A stretch of DNA of 64,000 bases. It comes from Luscinia megarhynchos. Lineage: Eukaryota > Chordata > Aves > Passeriformes > Turdidae. The stretch spans positions 1,487,001-1,551,000 of the forward strand of contig CM067585.1 in the NCBI GenBank assembly GCA_034336665.1, in the 5' to 3' direction. Both the position numbers and the translations under genes were made by a program. Under the pieces are notes generated by a model. The model made no database searches. It was not told the DNA's origin and saw only the letters and a program-made list of their open reading frames with translations. Within the stretch, counting starts at the first letter, position 1. Each line of letters begins with the position of its first letter. Of the stretch, positions 52,863 through 63,640 are shown in pieces.

Positions 52863-54859
52863 TCAAAATTTCCTCTGAATGTTGTTCGGAGCATCTCTGG
52901 TGGAGCTGAGGCTGTGTTGAGTTCAGAATTTAGAATTTAATTTAAATTCTACTCAGAATTCAGGCTGTGCTGAGGACAAATCCAGCTTTAGTCGATTTTT
53001 CCTTTCTCATTCCTGATTTATTTTGGAAAATCACGGTTTTCCAAGTGGATTTGCTGGCACTGAGTTATTTTCAGGTCTGTTTGTAGCACTGTGGTGAAAC
53101 CTGAAATCTTTATTCCACTGCTGGAAATATCTTCATTAAAAGTTCAGCTCTCCCAATCTTTCCCATTTATTTCCCCTGGAACTTTTCCCAGCTCCTGCTG
53201 GGAGGCTCAGGGAGAGCCCAGGGTGCCACTGGGGGCACAGATCCTGATTTATTTCTGATTTATTTCTGATTTATTTCTGATTTATTTCTGATTTATCGTT
53301 TCTCCCCAGACCTCAAACACCTCCTGGATGCTTCCCAAGGCCAGAGCACGAAGTAAGCCTTGGCTTCTGCTACCCCAGACAAAACATTCCCAATATTAAA
53401 CGGATTTTAGAGGGAAAAGAAGAGGTTTAGGATGGAAATGGAGGTGCCATGGCCACGCCCTGACAGCTGAGCCTGGGGGATTTGAGGGTCACCTCGTTAA
53501 TTAAAGTGATTTTTTTAATAATCTGCTGAGATTCCAGTTGGAAATGGAATTAAACATCTCCTCATCCCCTCCACGGCTCCATGGACTGGAAAAGCTGCAG
53601 GGAATTATTGCAAAAAGCTGCTTTCAAATCCGTGATGTTCCAAAGGTGAAGCTCTCTGGATTCCTGGAATAAACAATTTCCAGGCTCCTTCAGGAAATCT
53701 TTCATGGAATGCTGGGTTGGAAAGGAGCTAAAATTCCTTAATTGAATTCCAGGACCAGGAGTGACTGCACTGTGATCGTTCCCTTCCCGCCAGGGTGGGG
53801 ATGGCAGCTGGGATTTTGGTGGGATAAATACAATTATCACCCTTTGGGATAAGGAATATCCCCCTGCTCTGGGCATAAAAATCAGTTTTTATCCATGGGC
53901 ATCTTCAGGAAAACAGCAACCAGCTGGAGCTGCTTTATTCCTGATGTCTCACAGGGCTGGGAGTTTCCCCTCCTCTTCCCTGATTTCTCCTGATTTTCCT
54001 CCCAGCCCCCAGAGCCTTCCCCTCCACACATGAATTTATTCCTCCCTCCAGGATTGATCCCAAACCCCCTTCAACTCCTGAGCCCTTATGAAGATGCTGA
54101 GCTGCCATTAAGTTGTTTTATTTTTTTAAAAATTTTAATTTTCCTTAATCTCATTCTGTATCACAATGTGATTTTCTTTAATTTGATAATTGACATGAAC
54201 CATGCCCTGCAAAGAGTCCAGCTCAGAAATTCAGCATTTTTGTGGTTTCCTTGCTTTGTTTCAGCAAAGATTTGCTCTGTTTGTTGGTTTTAAAAATGTC
54301 TTTCAGCAGCACAATTATTACACAAATTGAAGAGGGTCTGAGCTGTTTGGTGAGAGGAGGAGGGGGTTTAAAAATGTTCTTTCAGCACCTTAAAATACAA
54401 AATCCCAGAGCAGCATGTGGTGGGATTGTGTCCTGCTTCCAGCTGGATTCTCACTTCTCCTCATTGATAAAGTGGGTGGAAATTTCTGCTTAAATATTAA
54501 TAATTAAAAAGCAACCAAAATATGAAAGAGAAAGGATTTAAAAAAAAAAAAAATCCCTTCCAGGCAGGCTGGATGGGGCTTGGAGCAAGCTGGGATAGGG
54601 AAGGGGTGGAACAAGATGGATTTTTAAGATCTTTTCTTAAAAATTGGAGAAATTTCTTCTCAGCAGCCGAGAAGTTGGAATTTTAAATTTTTAATCCCCT
54701 GCTTTAATCCTGCCCAGCGAGTCCTGTGCTCCCAGGGCTGGCACCTGAGCAAAGTTGCAGCCCTGGATAAATCAATTTACCCTGAAGCTCCCAGGAGGGC
54801 TCTGGGAACAGCAGCTGTAGGGATGTTTGATGCCCCAAAGGCAAAACCAGAGGGTTGGT
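52863..54859. other. Unique DNA, no gene recognised
   Basis: Two kilobases of mostly single-copy sequence. Contains an 11-bp mini-array (see 53,247-53,298). Open frames are short (up to 104 codons) without recognisable domain. Confidence 0.4.
53247..53298. repeat. 11-bp mini-array gatttatttct
   Basis: Almost five perfect copies of gatttatttct. Small microsatellite-like array. Confidence 0.95.
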
Positions 54860-57800
54860 TGCTCTGGGCAGGTCCCTTTTGGTCCCTTCTGGTCCCTTTT
54901 GGATTATTCTGGTCCTTTTGGGCTGCTCAGGCCCTTTCTGGTCTCCTCAGATCCTTTTTGGTCCCTTCTGGCCCTTTTTGGCCTAGTCAGGCCCTTTTTG
55001 GCCTCTTCTTGTCCATTTTTGTCTGTTCAGGTCCTTTTTGTTTGCTCAGGCTCTTTTTGGTCTCCTCAGATCCTTTTTGGTCTGGTCAGGTTCCTTTTGG
55101 TCCCTTCTGGTCTCTTTTTGGTCTGTTTAGATCCCTTCAGGTCCCTTCTGGTCCCTTCTGGTCCCTTTTGGTCTTCTCGGATCCTTTTTGGCCCCTTCTG
55201 GCCCCTTTTGGCCTCCTCAGATCCTTTTTGGTCTGGTCAGATCCCTTTTGGTCTCCTCAAATCCCTTTTGATCTCTTCTGTTCCATTTTGGACTGTTCTG
55301 GTCCCCTTTGGTCTCCTCAGATCCTTTTTTGTCTCTTCTGGTCCCTTTTTGTCTGCTCAGGCCCTTTTTGGTCTCCTCAGATCTTTTTTGGTCTGGTCAG
55401 GTTCCCTTTGGTCCCTTCTGGTCTCTTTTTGGTCTGTTTAGATCCCTTTTGGTCTCTTCTCGTCCCTTTTGTTCTTCTCAGATCCTTTCTGGTCTCTTCT
55501 GGTCCATTTTGGTCTCTTCTGGTCCCTTGTGTTCTGCTCAGGTTCCTTTGGTCTGTTTTTGTTCCATTCTGGTCCCATTTTGGTCTCCTCAAATCCCTTT
55601 TGATCTTTTCTGGTCCATTTTGGACTGTTCTGGTCCCCTTTGGTCTCCTCAGATCCTGTTTGGTCTCGGCAGGTCCTATTTTGTCTCTTCAGGTGCCTTT
55701 TGGTCTTTTCTCTTCTTGTCCCTTTTGGATCCTTCTTGTCCATTTTGGATCCTTCTTGTCCCTTTTGGTCTGTTTTGGTCCCCTTTGGTCTCCTCAGATC
55801 CTTTTTAGTCTCGGCAGGTCCCTTTTGGTCCCTTCTGGTCCCTTTTGGATTATTCTGGTCCTTTTTGTCTGCTCAGGCCCTTTCTGGTCTCCTCAGATCC
55901 TTTTTGGTCTGGTCAGGTTACCTTTGGTCCCTTCTGGTCTCTTTTTGGTCTGTTTAGATCCCTTTTGGTCTCTCCTGGTCCCTTTTGGTCTTCTCAGATC
56001 CTTTCTGGTCTCTTCTGGTACCTTTTGGACTGTTTGGGTCCTTTTGGGTCCCTTCTTGTCCCTTTTGGTCTGGTCAGGCTCTTTCTGGTCTCCTCAGATC
56101 CTTTTTGGTCCCTTCTGGCCCCTTTTGGCCTCCTCAGATTCTTTTTGGTCTGTCCAGGTTCCTTTTGGTCCCTTCTGATCCTTTTTGGTCTGTTCAGATC
56201 CTTTTTGGTCCCTTCTGGTCCCTTGTGTTCTGCTGAGGTTCCTTTGGTCTGTTCAGGTCTTTTTTGTTCCATTCTGGTCCCTTTTGATCTGGTCAGATCC
56301 CTTTTGGTCTCCTCAAATCCCTTTTGGTCTCTTCTGGTCCATTTTGGACTGTTCTGGTCCCCTTTGGTCTCCTCAGATCCTTTTTGGTCTCAGCAGGTCC
56401 CTTTTGGTCCCTTCTGGTCCCTTTTGGATTATTCTGGTCCTTTTGGGCTGCTCAGGCCCTTTCTGGTCTCCTCAGATCCATTTTGGCCTAGTCAGGTTCT
56501 TTTTGGCTTCTTCTTGTCCCTTTTTGTCTGCTCAGGCTCTTTTTGGTCTCCTCAGATCCTTTTTGGTCTGGCCAGGTTCCTTTTGGTCCTTTCTGGTCCC
56601 TTTTGGTCTTCTCAGATCCTTTTTGGCCCCTTCTGATCAATTTTTGGTGTGTTCAGATCCTTTTTGGTCCCTTCTGGCCCCTTTTGGCCTCCTCAGATCC
56701 TTTTTGGTCTGGTCAGGTTCCCTTTGGTCCCTTCTGATCCTTTTTGGTCTGTTCAGATCCTTTTTGATCCCTTCTGGTTCCTTTTGGTCCCTTCTGATCC
56801 TTTTTGATCTCCTCAAATCCCTTTTGGTCTCTTCTGGTCCCTTGTGTTCTGCTCAGGTTCCTTTGGTCTGTTCAGGTCCTTTTTGTTCCATTCTGGTCCC
56901 TTTTGATCTGGTCAGATCCCTTTTGGTCTCCTCAAATCCCTTTTGATCTCTTCTGGTCCATTTTGGACTGTTCTGGTCCCCTTTGGTCTCCTCAGATCCT
57001 TTTTGGTCTCGGCAGGTCCCTTTTGGTCCCTTCTGGTCCCTTTTGGATTATTCTGGTCCTTTTGGTCTGCTCAGGCCCTTTCTGGTCTCCTCAGATCCTT
57101 TTTGGTCTGGTCAGGTTACCTTTGGTCCCTTCTGGTCTCTTTTTGGTCTGTTCAGATCCCTTTTGGTCCCTCCTGGTCCCTTTTGGTCTTCTCAGATCCT
57201 TTCTGGTCTCTTCTGGTACCTTTTGGACTGTTTGGGTCCTTTTGGGTCCCTTCTTGTCCCTTTTGGTCTGGTCAGGCTCTTTCTGGTCTCCTCAGATCCT
57301 TTTTGGTCCCTTCTGGCCCCTTTTGGCCTCCTCAGATTCTTTTTGGTCTGTCCAGGTTCCTTTTGGTCCCTTCTGATCCTTTTTGGTCTGTTCAGATCCT
57401 TTTTGATCCCTTCTGGTTCCTTTTGGTCCCTTCTGATCCTTTTTGATCTCCTCAAATCCCTTTTGGTCTCTTCTGGTCCCTTGTGTTCTGCTCAGGTTCC
57501 TTTGGTCTGTTCAGGTCCTTTTTGTTCCATTCTGGTCCCTTTTGATCTGGTCAGATCCCTTTTGGTCTCCTCAAATCCCTTTTGATCTCTTCTGGTCCAT
57601 TTTGGACTGTTCTGGTCCCCTTTGGTCTCCTCAGATCCTTTTTGGTCTCGGCAGGTCCCTTTTGGTCCCTTCTGGTCCCTTTTGGATTATTCTGGTCCTT
57701 TTGGTCTGCTCAGGCCCTTTCTGGTCTCCTCAGATCCTTTTTGGTCTGGTCAGGTTACCTTTGGTCCCTTCTGGTCTCTTTTTGGTCTGTTCAGATCCCT

Positions 57801-58345
57801 TTTGGTCCCTCCTGGTCCCTTTTGGTCTTCTCAGATCCTTTCTGGTCTCTTCTGGTACCTTTTGGACTGTTTGGGTCCTTTTGGGTCCCTTCTTGTCCCT
57901 TTTGGTCTGGTCAGGCTCTTTCTGGTCTCCTCAGATCCTTTTTGGTCCCTTCTGGCCCCTTTTGGCCTCCTCAGATTCTTTTTGGTCTGTCCAGGTTCCT
58001 TTTGGTCCCTTCTGATCCTTTTTGGTCTGTTCAGATCCTTTTTGATCCCTTCTGGTTCCTTTTGGTCCCTTCTGATCCTTTTTGATCTCCTCAAATCCCT
58101 TTTGGTCCCTTCTGGTCCCTTGTGTTCCGTTCAGGTTCCTTTGGTCTGTTCAGGTCCTTTTTGTTCCATTCTGGTCCCTTTTGATCTGGTCAGATCCCTT
58201 TTGGTCCCCTCAAATCTCTTTTGATCTCTTCTGGTCCATTTTGGACTGTTTTGGTCCCCTTTGGTCTCCTCAGACCCTTTTTGGTCTGTTCAGGTCCCTT
58301 TTGATCAGCTCTTGTCCCTTCTGGTCTCTTTTGCTCTGCCCCAGG
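54860..58345. repeat. 20-bp minisatellite with 639-bp higher-order repeat
   Basis: About 170 monomers of 20 bp, main types ccttctggtcccttttggt and ctcctcagatcctttttggt plus ctggtcaggttccttttggt. From about 56,723 a 639-bp block is repeated: 56,723-57,361, 57,362-58,000 and a partial third copy to 58,340. Copies one and two encode identical strings over at least 190 codons in one frame, so they are nearly identical. Related older blocks occur around 55,800-56,200 at an offset of about 1,200 bp. Frames up to 451 codons (S/F/W/P/L-rich) are artefacts: all three plus frames are open. Confidence 0.97.
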
Positions 58346-59149
58346 CTGGTGCTGGATGTCCAGGGCCAAGCAGAGCAGCTTTTCCTTGGGTCAGGAATTA
58401 AATTAAATCCAAATTAAATCAGGGAAGGGGACGAGCCACGTGTGTGAAAATAATTAGGGAGGGAAGAATGAAGCCAGTGGGAAAACCCTGCACTGCAACC
58501 AGGGGATGGGGAGGGGCTAAATCCCCAAAATAATCCCAAATCCTGAGTTTGTGGGGCTGGGTCACCCCAGAGATGGGAAGGAAACCCTGCAAAGGGCAGA
58601 GCACTGCTGGGACTCCCCCTTCCAGCACTCAATTTGTGCTTTTATCATCATTTTTTTGGGAGTTTTTGTATTTCTGACACCTGCCTGGGATCCTCAGCAG
58701 CACAAAGTTTATTTTTTTCCTGTCCAGCTGAAGATTTTTACTTTTATTTTTCCACTGTGTCTTCAGGCTGTAACCTGGGAGGGGGGAAAGTTGTGTTGGG
58801 AGTTTTTATTTGCATCACAAAAATGGTGAAAGAAAACAGCAAATAGTGCAGGGATGCCCAGGAAAAATTAACTCTGCTGTAAATTCCTTAGAGGAACTTC
58901 AGCTGAATACATGAATTGATAAATTTATTCATTAAATTACATTTTCAATGCTTGTGAGAGGTCAGTGGCTGGAGCTGTGTCAGCTTTGAGGTGCCTGGGG
59001 CTTCTCCAAAGATGGGCAGTGGAATTTGGGGACATTTTGGACATTTTCATGGAAAACGTGTCAGGAATTCCTTCCTGGAATCCTTCCTTCCTGGAATCAA
59101 TCCATCCATTCTTCCTTCCATCCTGGAACCTTTCCTTTCCCTTCCTGGA
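58346..59149. other. Unique DNA, no gene recognised
   Basis: Single-copy sequence. A short tggaatccttccttcctgg repeat near 59,070-59,140 leads into the pyrimidine array. Confidence 0.4.
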
Positions 59150-59569
59150 ACCTAACTTTTCCTTTCCTTTTCCTTTCCTTTTCCTTTTCCTTTCCTTTTC
59201 CCTTTCCTTTTCCTTTTTCCCTTTCCTTTTCCCTTTCCTTTTCCCTTTCCTTTTCCCTTTCCTTTTCCCTTTCCTTTTCCCTTTCCTTTTCCCTTTCCTT
59301 TTCCCTTTCCTTTTCCCTTTCCTTTTCCCTTTCCTTTTCCCTTTCCTTTTCCCTTTCCTTTCCTTTTCCTTTCCTTTTCCTTTCCTTTTTCCCTTTCCTT
59401 TTTCCCTTTCCTTTTTCCCTTTCCTTTCCTTTCCTTTCCTTTCCTTTCCTTTCCTTTCCTTTCCTTTCCTTTCCTTTCCTTTCCTTTCCTTTCCTTTCCT
59501 TTCCTTTCCTTTCCTTTCCTTTCCTTTCCTTTCCTTTCCTTTCCTTTCCTTTCCTTTCCTTTCCTTCTC
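59150..59569. repeat. CCTTT / CCCTTTCCTTTT pyrimidine array
   Basis: First ttttcctttcc units, then about twelve copies of the 12-bp ttttccctttcc (59,200-59,360), then about 30 perfect CCTTT pentamers (59,420-59,565). The perfect pentamer run is again at one edge, as in the GGAAA array. Confidence 0.97.
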
Positions 59570-60102
59570 TCTGTTCACCTCCCCGGCCATTAAAGCGTTA
59601 ATGGCACAGGATTAAGATTTTTTTTTTTTTCTTCTTATTTTTTTTTTCTTTCCTCCCTCTCCCCCTGGAAGTTTGGGAAGCATGTGCCTCGATTTCCAGA
59701 TAAAGTGGCCATTGATGGGAATTCCGGGGACAAAAGGAGCTTTTATTTTCCGCGGCATTGAGGCTTTGTCCGGGGAGTTGTGTGAATGGTTTGTGTGTGC
59801 GCAGGGGGTGTAGGAGCAGCAGGAATTTCCTCAGAAACCACTGGAATTCCCCCCAATCCGTGTTTTTCACACCCTCCGGAATTGTCGCTCCAATCCCTCC
59901 GGGTTTTCTGAGGTGTCTGACAGGAGGGAGGTAAAATCCCTGCCCTGTGCAATCACCCCAAGCCCTCTCCCAGCATCCCTGAAACTCGTTTGGTTCCGAG
60001 TTTTGCCCAGGAATTTCGATAATTCCAGAGGTTTAACTGAAGGAATCTCAGGAATTGTGCTGATCACCTGCTGACATCCAAGCAGGGCACAAATTTAAAT
60101 TT
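59570..60102. other. Unique DNA with a perfect inverted repeat
   Basis: gccattaaagcgttaatggc at 59,586-59,605 is an 8-bp perfect inverted repeat with a 4-bp centre. It is followed by a T-rich run and CpG-bearing unique sequence up to 59,900. No gene recognised. Confidence 0.4.
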
Positions 60103-60860
60103 CGGTGGGGAAGGAGCAGAAATCTAGGGAGGGAATTTTGTGTAATTCCAAGGACGGGTGAGCACAGGTGAGATGCTCCACCCTGGGTCTGAAGCAAAGA
60201 GAGATTTCTTATTAAAAATATCATAAATACCTGGTTAAAATATCAGCTTTCCTAATTAATGAATAGAAATCCAGGATGAGGGAATTTTGGGTAATTCCAC
60301 AGACAGGTGGAATTCTGCAACAATTCTACCCCCAATTCTGCAACAAATGGAGATTTCTTATTAAAAAAATATAAATATTTGTTTAAATATCAACATTTGT
60401 GAGGAAGGAGCAGAAATCCAGGGAAGGGAATTTTGTGTAGCTCCAGGATGAGGGAATTTTGTGTAATTCCAAGGAAAGCTGAGATGCTCCACCCTGGTTC
60501 TGAAGCAAAGAGAGATTTCTTATTTAAAAATATCATAAATACCTGGATAAAATATCAGGTTTCCTAATTAATGAATAGAAATTCAGGACGAGGGAATTTT
60601 GTGTAATTAACAATTCTCCCCCCAGTTCTGCAACAAATGGAGATTTCTTATTAAAAAAATACAAATATTTGTGTAAAATACAAACTTCTTTGAGGAAGGA
60701 GCAGAAATCCAGGGAGGGAATTTTGTGTAATTTCAAGGACAGGTGAGCACAGGTGAGATGCTCCCCCCTCACTCTGCAGCAAAGACAGATTTCTTATTTT
60801 AAAAATTATAAATATTTAGGTAAAATATAAAATTCTGTGAGGAAGGAGCAGAGATCCAGG
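60103..60860. repeat. Nested tandem repeat, about 150 and 300 bp
   Basis: The block gagatttcttattaaaaa occurs near 60,200, 60,351, 60,511, 60,641 and 60,786, spaced 130-160 bp. Alternate copies share further sequence (aggagcagaaatccaggga, tgagatgctccaccctgg, cctaattaatgaatagaaat), making a higher-order unit of 275-312 bp. About 2.5 higher-order copies, diverged. Confidence 0.92.
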
Positions 60861-62264
60861 ATGATGGGAAGGCAATGTATGGAAAGTAATTTTTTTGGGG
60901 AAAAAAAAGAGATTATTTCAGGGAAAAATCCCCAACTTCCCAGTCCTTGGATTTCCCCCCCTGTGCCTCTCCACCCTCTCCCTCCTGGGTGTTTCCAGCC
61001 TCACCTGCTCCTTATTTTCCTTGGGAATTTTACCTGGAAATTTCCTCTGCATCCTTCTGGCTCCCTGCCTGCCATGGAGGGGAAATTCTGATGTTTAATG
61101 GCAGCTTTGCAGCCAAATGGGATTAATTTGGAATATTTTTTAGCAGGGATGATGCCCTGGCAAGATCAGCAAATTTGGGCGACATTTGTGCAGCCCAGTG
61201 ATGTTAATTTGCTTTATTTTGAGTCAGTGTTGGGAAATGTGTTAAATTCCAAATCCCAAATTCCCTCACTCCTGTTAACCTCCCTGAGTTTTTAAAAGCA
61301 TTTCTGGATGGAAAAAGCCAGAAGTGTTTGGAGTTCTCTGCTCTGGGTTTGTCAGGTTAAAACTGTGGAATAATAAAGGCTGGAAAAAAACATGGAATTA
61401 TCAACACTGGAAAAAACCTCCAGTGTCACCAAATCCTCCTGAAAATCCCAGTTCCATCCCAGTGGATGGCTGGAAATTGTGACCAAGTGTTTGTGCACTT
61501 GGCTTTGTTCAAAAATTATTTTAAATATTTTAAATATTTTAAACCCGTTTTGGGGCCTGTGAGAGACTTTGAGGGGACAGAACTCCCTGTGGCTGCCACA
61601 GTGCCCCAAACACTTTTTTTCTGATAGAATTTTGGGGGGAAAAAAAGCAAATTTCAGCCAAAAATATTTCCCTCCTCCTCCTCCCAGCGGCTGCTCTGTG
61701 GGTTCTCACAGGAGGGGCAGAATTTGACTTCAAGCCACCAAAATAAATGACTTTACCCAAGCTGGGGGATGCTGGAGAGTTCCTTTTATTCCCAGCTCGT
61801 TTTTCCCTGTCCTGGGAGGTTCCTCCCCGTGATCCGTGCCTGGCCAGGCAGTGCTGTAACAAAACACCCCAAAATCCCAAAAATACCCAGGGGAGGGAAA
61901 AATAAACCAGAGCAGGTCACGCAACAGAGCCCAAATATTGAGCAAAACCCAACCCGGGATAGCAGCAGAACGTGCCTGGGTTGTTTTCCCGGGAGAGGGG
62001 GATGTTTTGGAAGGGGTTTGAGGCTCGGTAATTGTGGGTGGAGTGGCTGTAAACAGCCTGGCTGTAATTGAGGCTGCGGGGTCAGGGTTTAATTGCCGTT
62101 TCAGGGTTTAATTGCTGTTTTCTGGCTGGGAATAGAAACCTCGGCGGCTCCTGAGGGAGAAATTCCCCCTGCGAGGAGCTGAGCAGGAGGATCTGCTCCC
62201 CTTCCTCCCCAGCAGGATGGGCAGGGTGAGGTTCTGACCTCCAGTGCTCCAGGCACCAGCTCTG
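60861..62264. other. Unique island, no gene recognised
   Basis: Single-copy. 62,025-62,145 contains repeated ggtttaattgc motifs (cagggtttaattgccgtt, tcagggtttaattgctgtt) and ctgtaattgagg, i.e. spaced homeodomain-type cores. Regulatory function is only a guess. No exon recognised. Confidence 0.35.
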
Positions 62265-62908
62265 GAGCTCTTGGCTCCTACTTCGTCGGGTTATCTTAAA
62301 TAAGCCAAGCAGCTAATAGTTTAAAATGTTATTTATTGCAAAGCACACCAGTCTCAAAAAGCAATGGCAAAAAGAAATAGCAAAGCAAAATCCTGGCAAA
62401 GAGCAAATGGCTAAAAAGCTGAATGGCTAAAAGCAGCAACTGTCCCGGTACAAACTCTTATATAGGATTTTTCTAACAAGCTAAAACACAAACTCAGACC
62501 ACCACTCCTTAACCTGTTAGAATTTTAGTTTCTTGGCACAGCAGGTTACGTATAGAACTAATACAACCTCTCTTGTGCTATGTGAGAAATGTCAGCAATA
62601 TTCTTACTACAGCTCTATTATGTCTAAGCACTGTCTGCCAGTGTGGGCCTGGAGTCCCTATTGAAAACAGCAGTGTGTTTCTCAGCCTTCACTGGAACTC
62701 ACACTGCTATTGTGGAATCTAAACCTTTTATTTACTAAAAGCATTAGAGCTCACTCTAAAACTTATTAATTTACTTCTACTTAAATGTCTACTTTATGTG
62801 TGAGTGTTTAATATATTCAATCCATCCAAAGGCTTTAATTCAACCCCTGCACTCTGATTTCTCTCTGAATTCTTCAGAGAGACCCCTGGCTCGCTGACCC
62901 CAACACCA
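62265..62908 (-). mobile_element. Solo LTR, family E
   Basis: Minus strand starts tgttggggtcagcgagcc (62,908), has a TATA box cctatataagagtttg at about 62,450-62,465 and a poly(A) signal gcaataaataac near 62,333, about 125 bp further. The end is near gacgaagtaggagcca (62,272). This order (U3, TATA, R, poly(A), U5) is that of an endogenous retrovirus LTR. No partner in this window. Confidence 0.8.
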
Positions 62909-63057
62909 GGAGAGCAGCCCCAGCACCCTCTGCTCATCCAGAATGGATGAAAATCATCCCAAATCACTCTGCTCCTGCCGGAGTGTGGCGTGTGGAGAGG
63001 GTGAGGGGATGTCCATGCCCAGCCTCTCCTCTCACACTCAGGGCACAATTCCCATAA
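62909..63057. other. Spacer between LTR and CR1
   Basis: About 150 bp of unique sequence. Confidence 0.4.
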
Positions 63058-63140
63058 CCCCGGGATGGTTTGGGGTTGGAAGGGACCTTAAGCTCATCCC
63101 TGATGCTGCCCAAGCCCCTGCCATGAGCAGGGATGTAGGA
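63058..63140 (-). mobile_element. CR1 LINE 3' fragment
   Basis: Plus strand shows the antisense tail: gggatggtttggggttgga, agggaccttaagctcatcc, ctgatgctgcccaagcccc, tgccatgagcaggga. Cut off abruptly at the family D LTR, so the LTR probably inserted into or next to it. Confidence 0.8.
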
Positions 63141-63143
63141 ATC

Positions 63144-63640
63144 TGTTCGGTGTGACAGTGTCAGGATGGCTGTGACAGACAGAGAGATCTCCATGAGCCA
63201 GGTCTGGAAACTTGTGGTTTATTGCACAGGGCTGGGTGAAAGGGCCCTGCTGGAGCTGCCAGCCACAGCTCAGAGCAGGGCAGAGAGAGAGTGGGGGTAG
63301 TGAGAGTTCTGAGAGGTGAGAGAGGGAAGGAAGAGAGTGATTTTCCCATTTACAATACAATAAATCTTCTATGTTGAATATTCTAATTTCCACTCACCAA
63401 TCTAACACAAGATACAAATCCCACAGCATTTACATACAGCCTGTAGGAATCATTGCATGACCATCATGTGTTATACTTTAAACCCTAAAAACTTCTCTTT
63501 GGAGCCCTTGTGCCGAGCCAGCAGGGTCTTCTCTGACCTTTGGACCATTGTTCTATCCAGAGGGGATTACTTTTGGCCGGCCATCCTATTGTCTCCTAGT
63601 TATTCAGTAACTAAGCTTTGGTACCTCAAAGGTGGCTTTC
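63144..63640 (-). mobile_element. Solo LTR, family C copy 2
   Basis: Inverted partner of 18,783-19,375. On the minus strand it shows ttagttactgaat (about 63,605), cctctggatagaacaatgg, tttggagccctt-type sequence in antisense, taggctgtatgtaaatgct, ttgtatcttgtgttagattgg, agtggaaattagaatattc, tgcaataaaccac (poly(A), about 63,217-63,229) and an end near cacaccgaaca (63,144). The pyrimidine stretch is short here. No viral genes. Confidence 0.8.

Noticed and set aside
54823..56178. 451-codon open frame rich in W, F, S, P and L
   Set aside because: Product of a 20-bp tandem repeat that cycles through all frames; looks membrane-like only because of composition.
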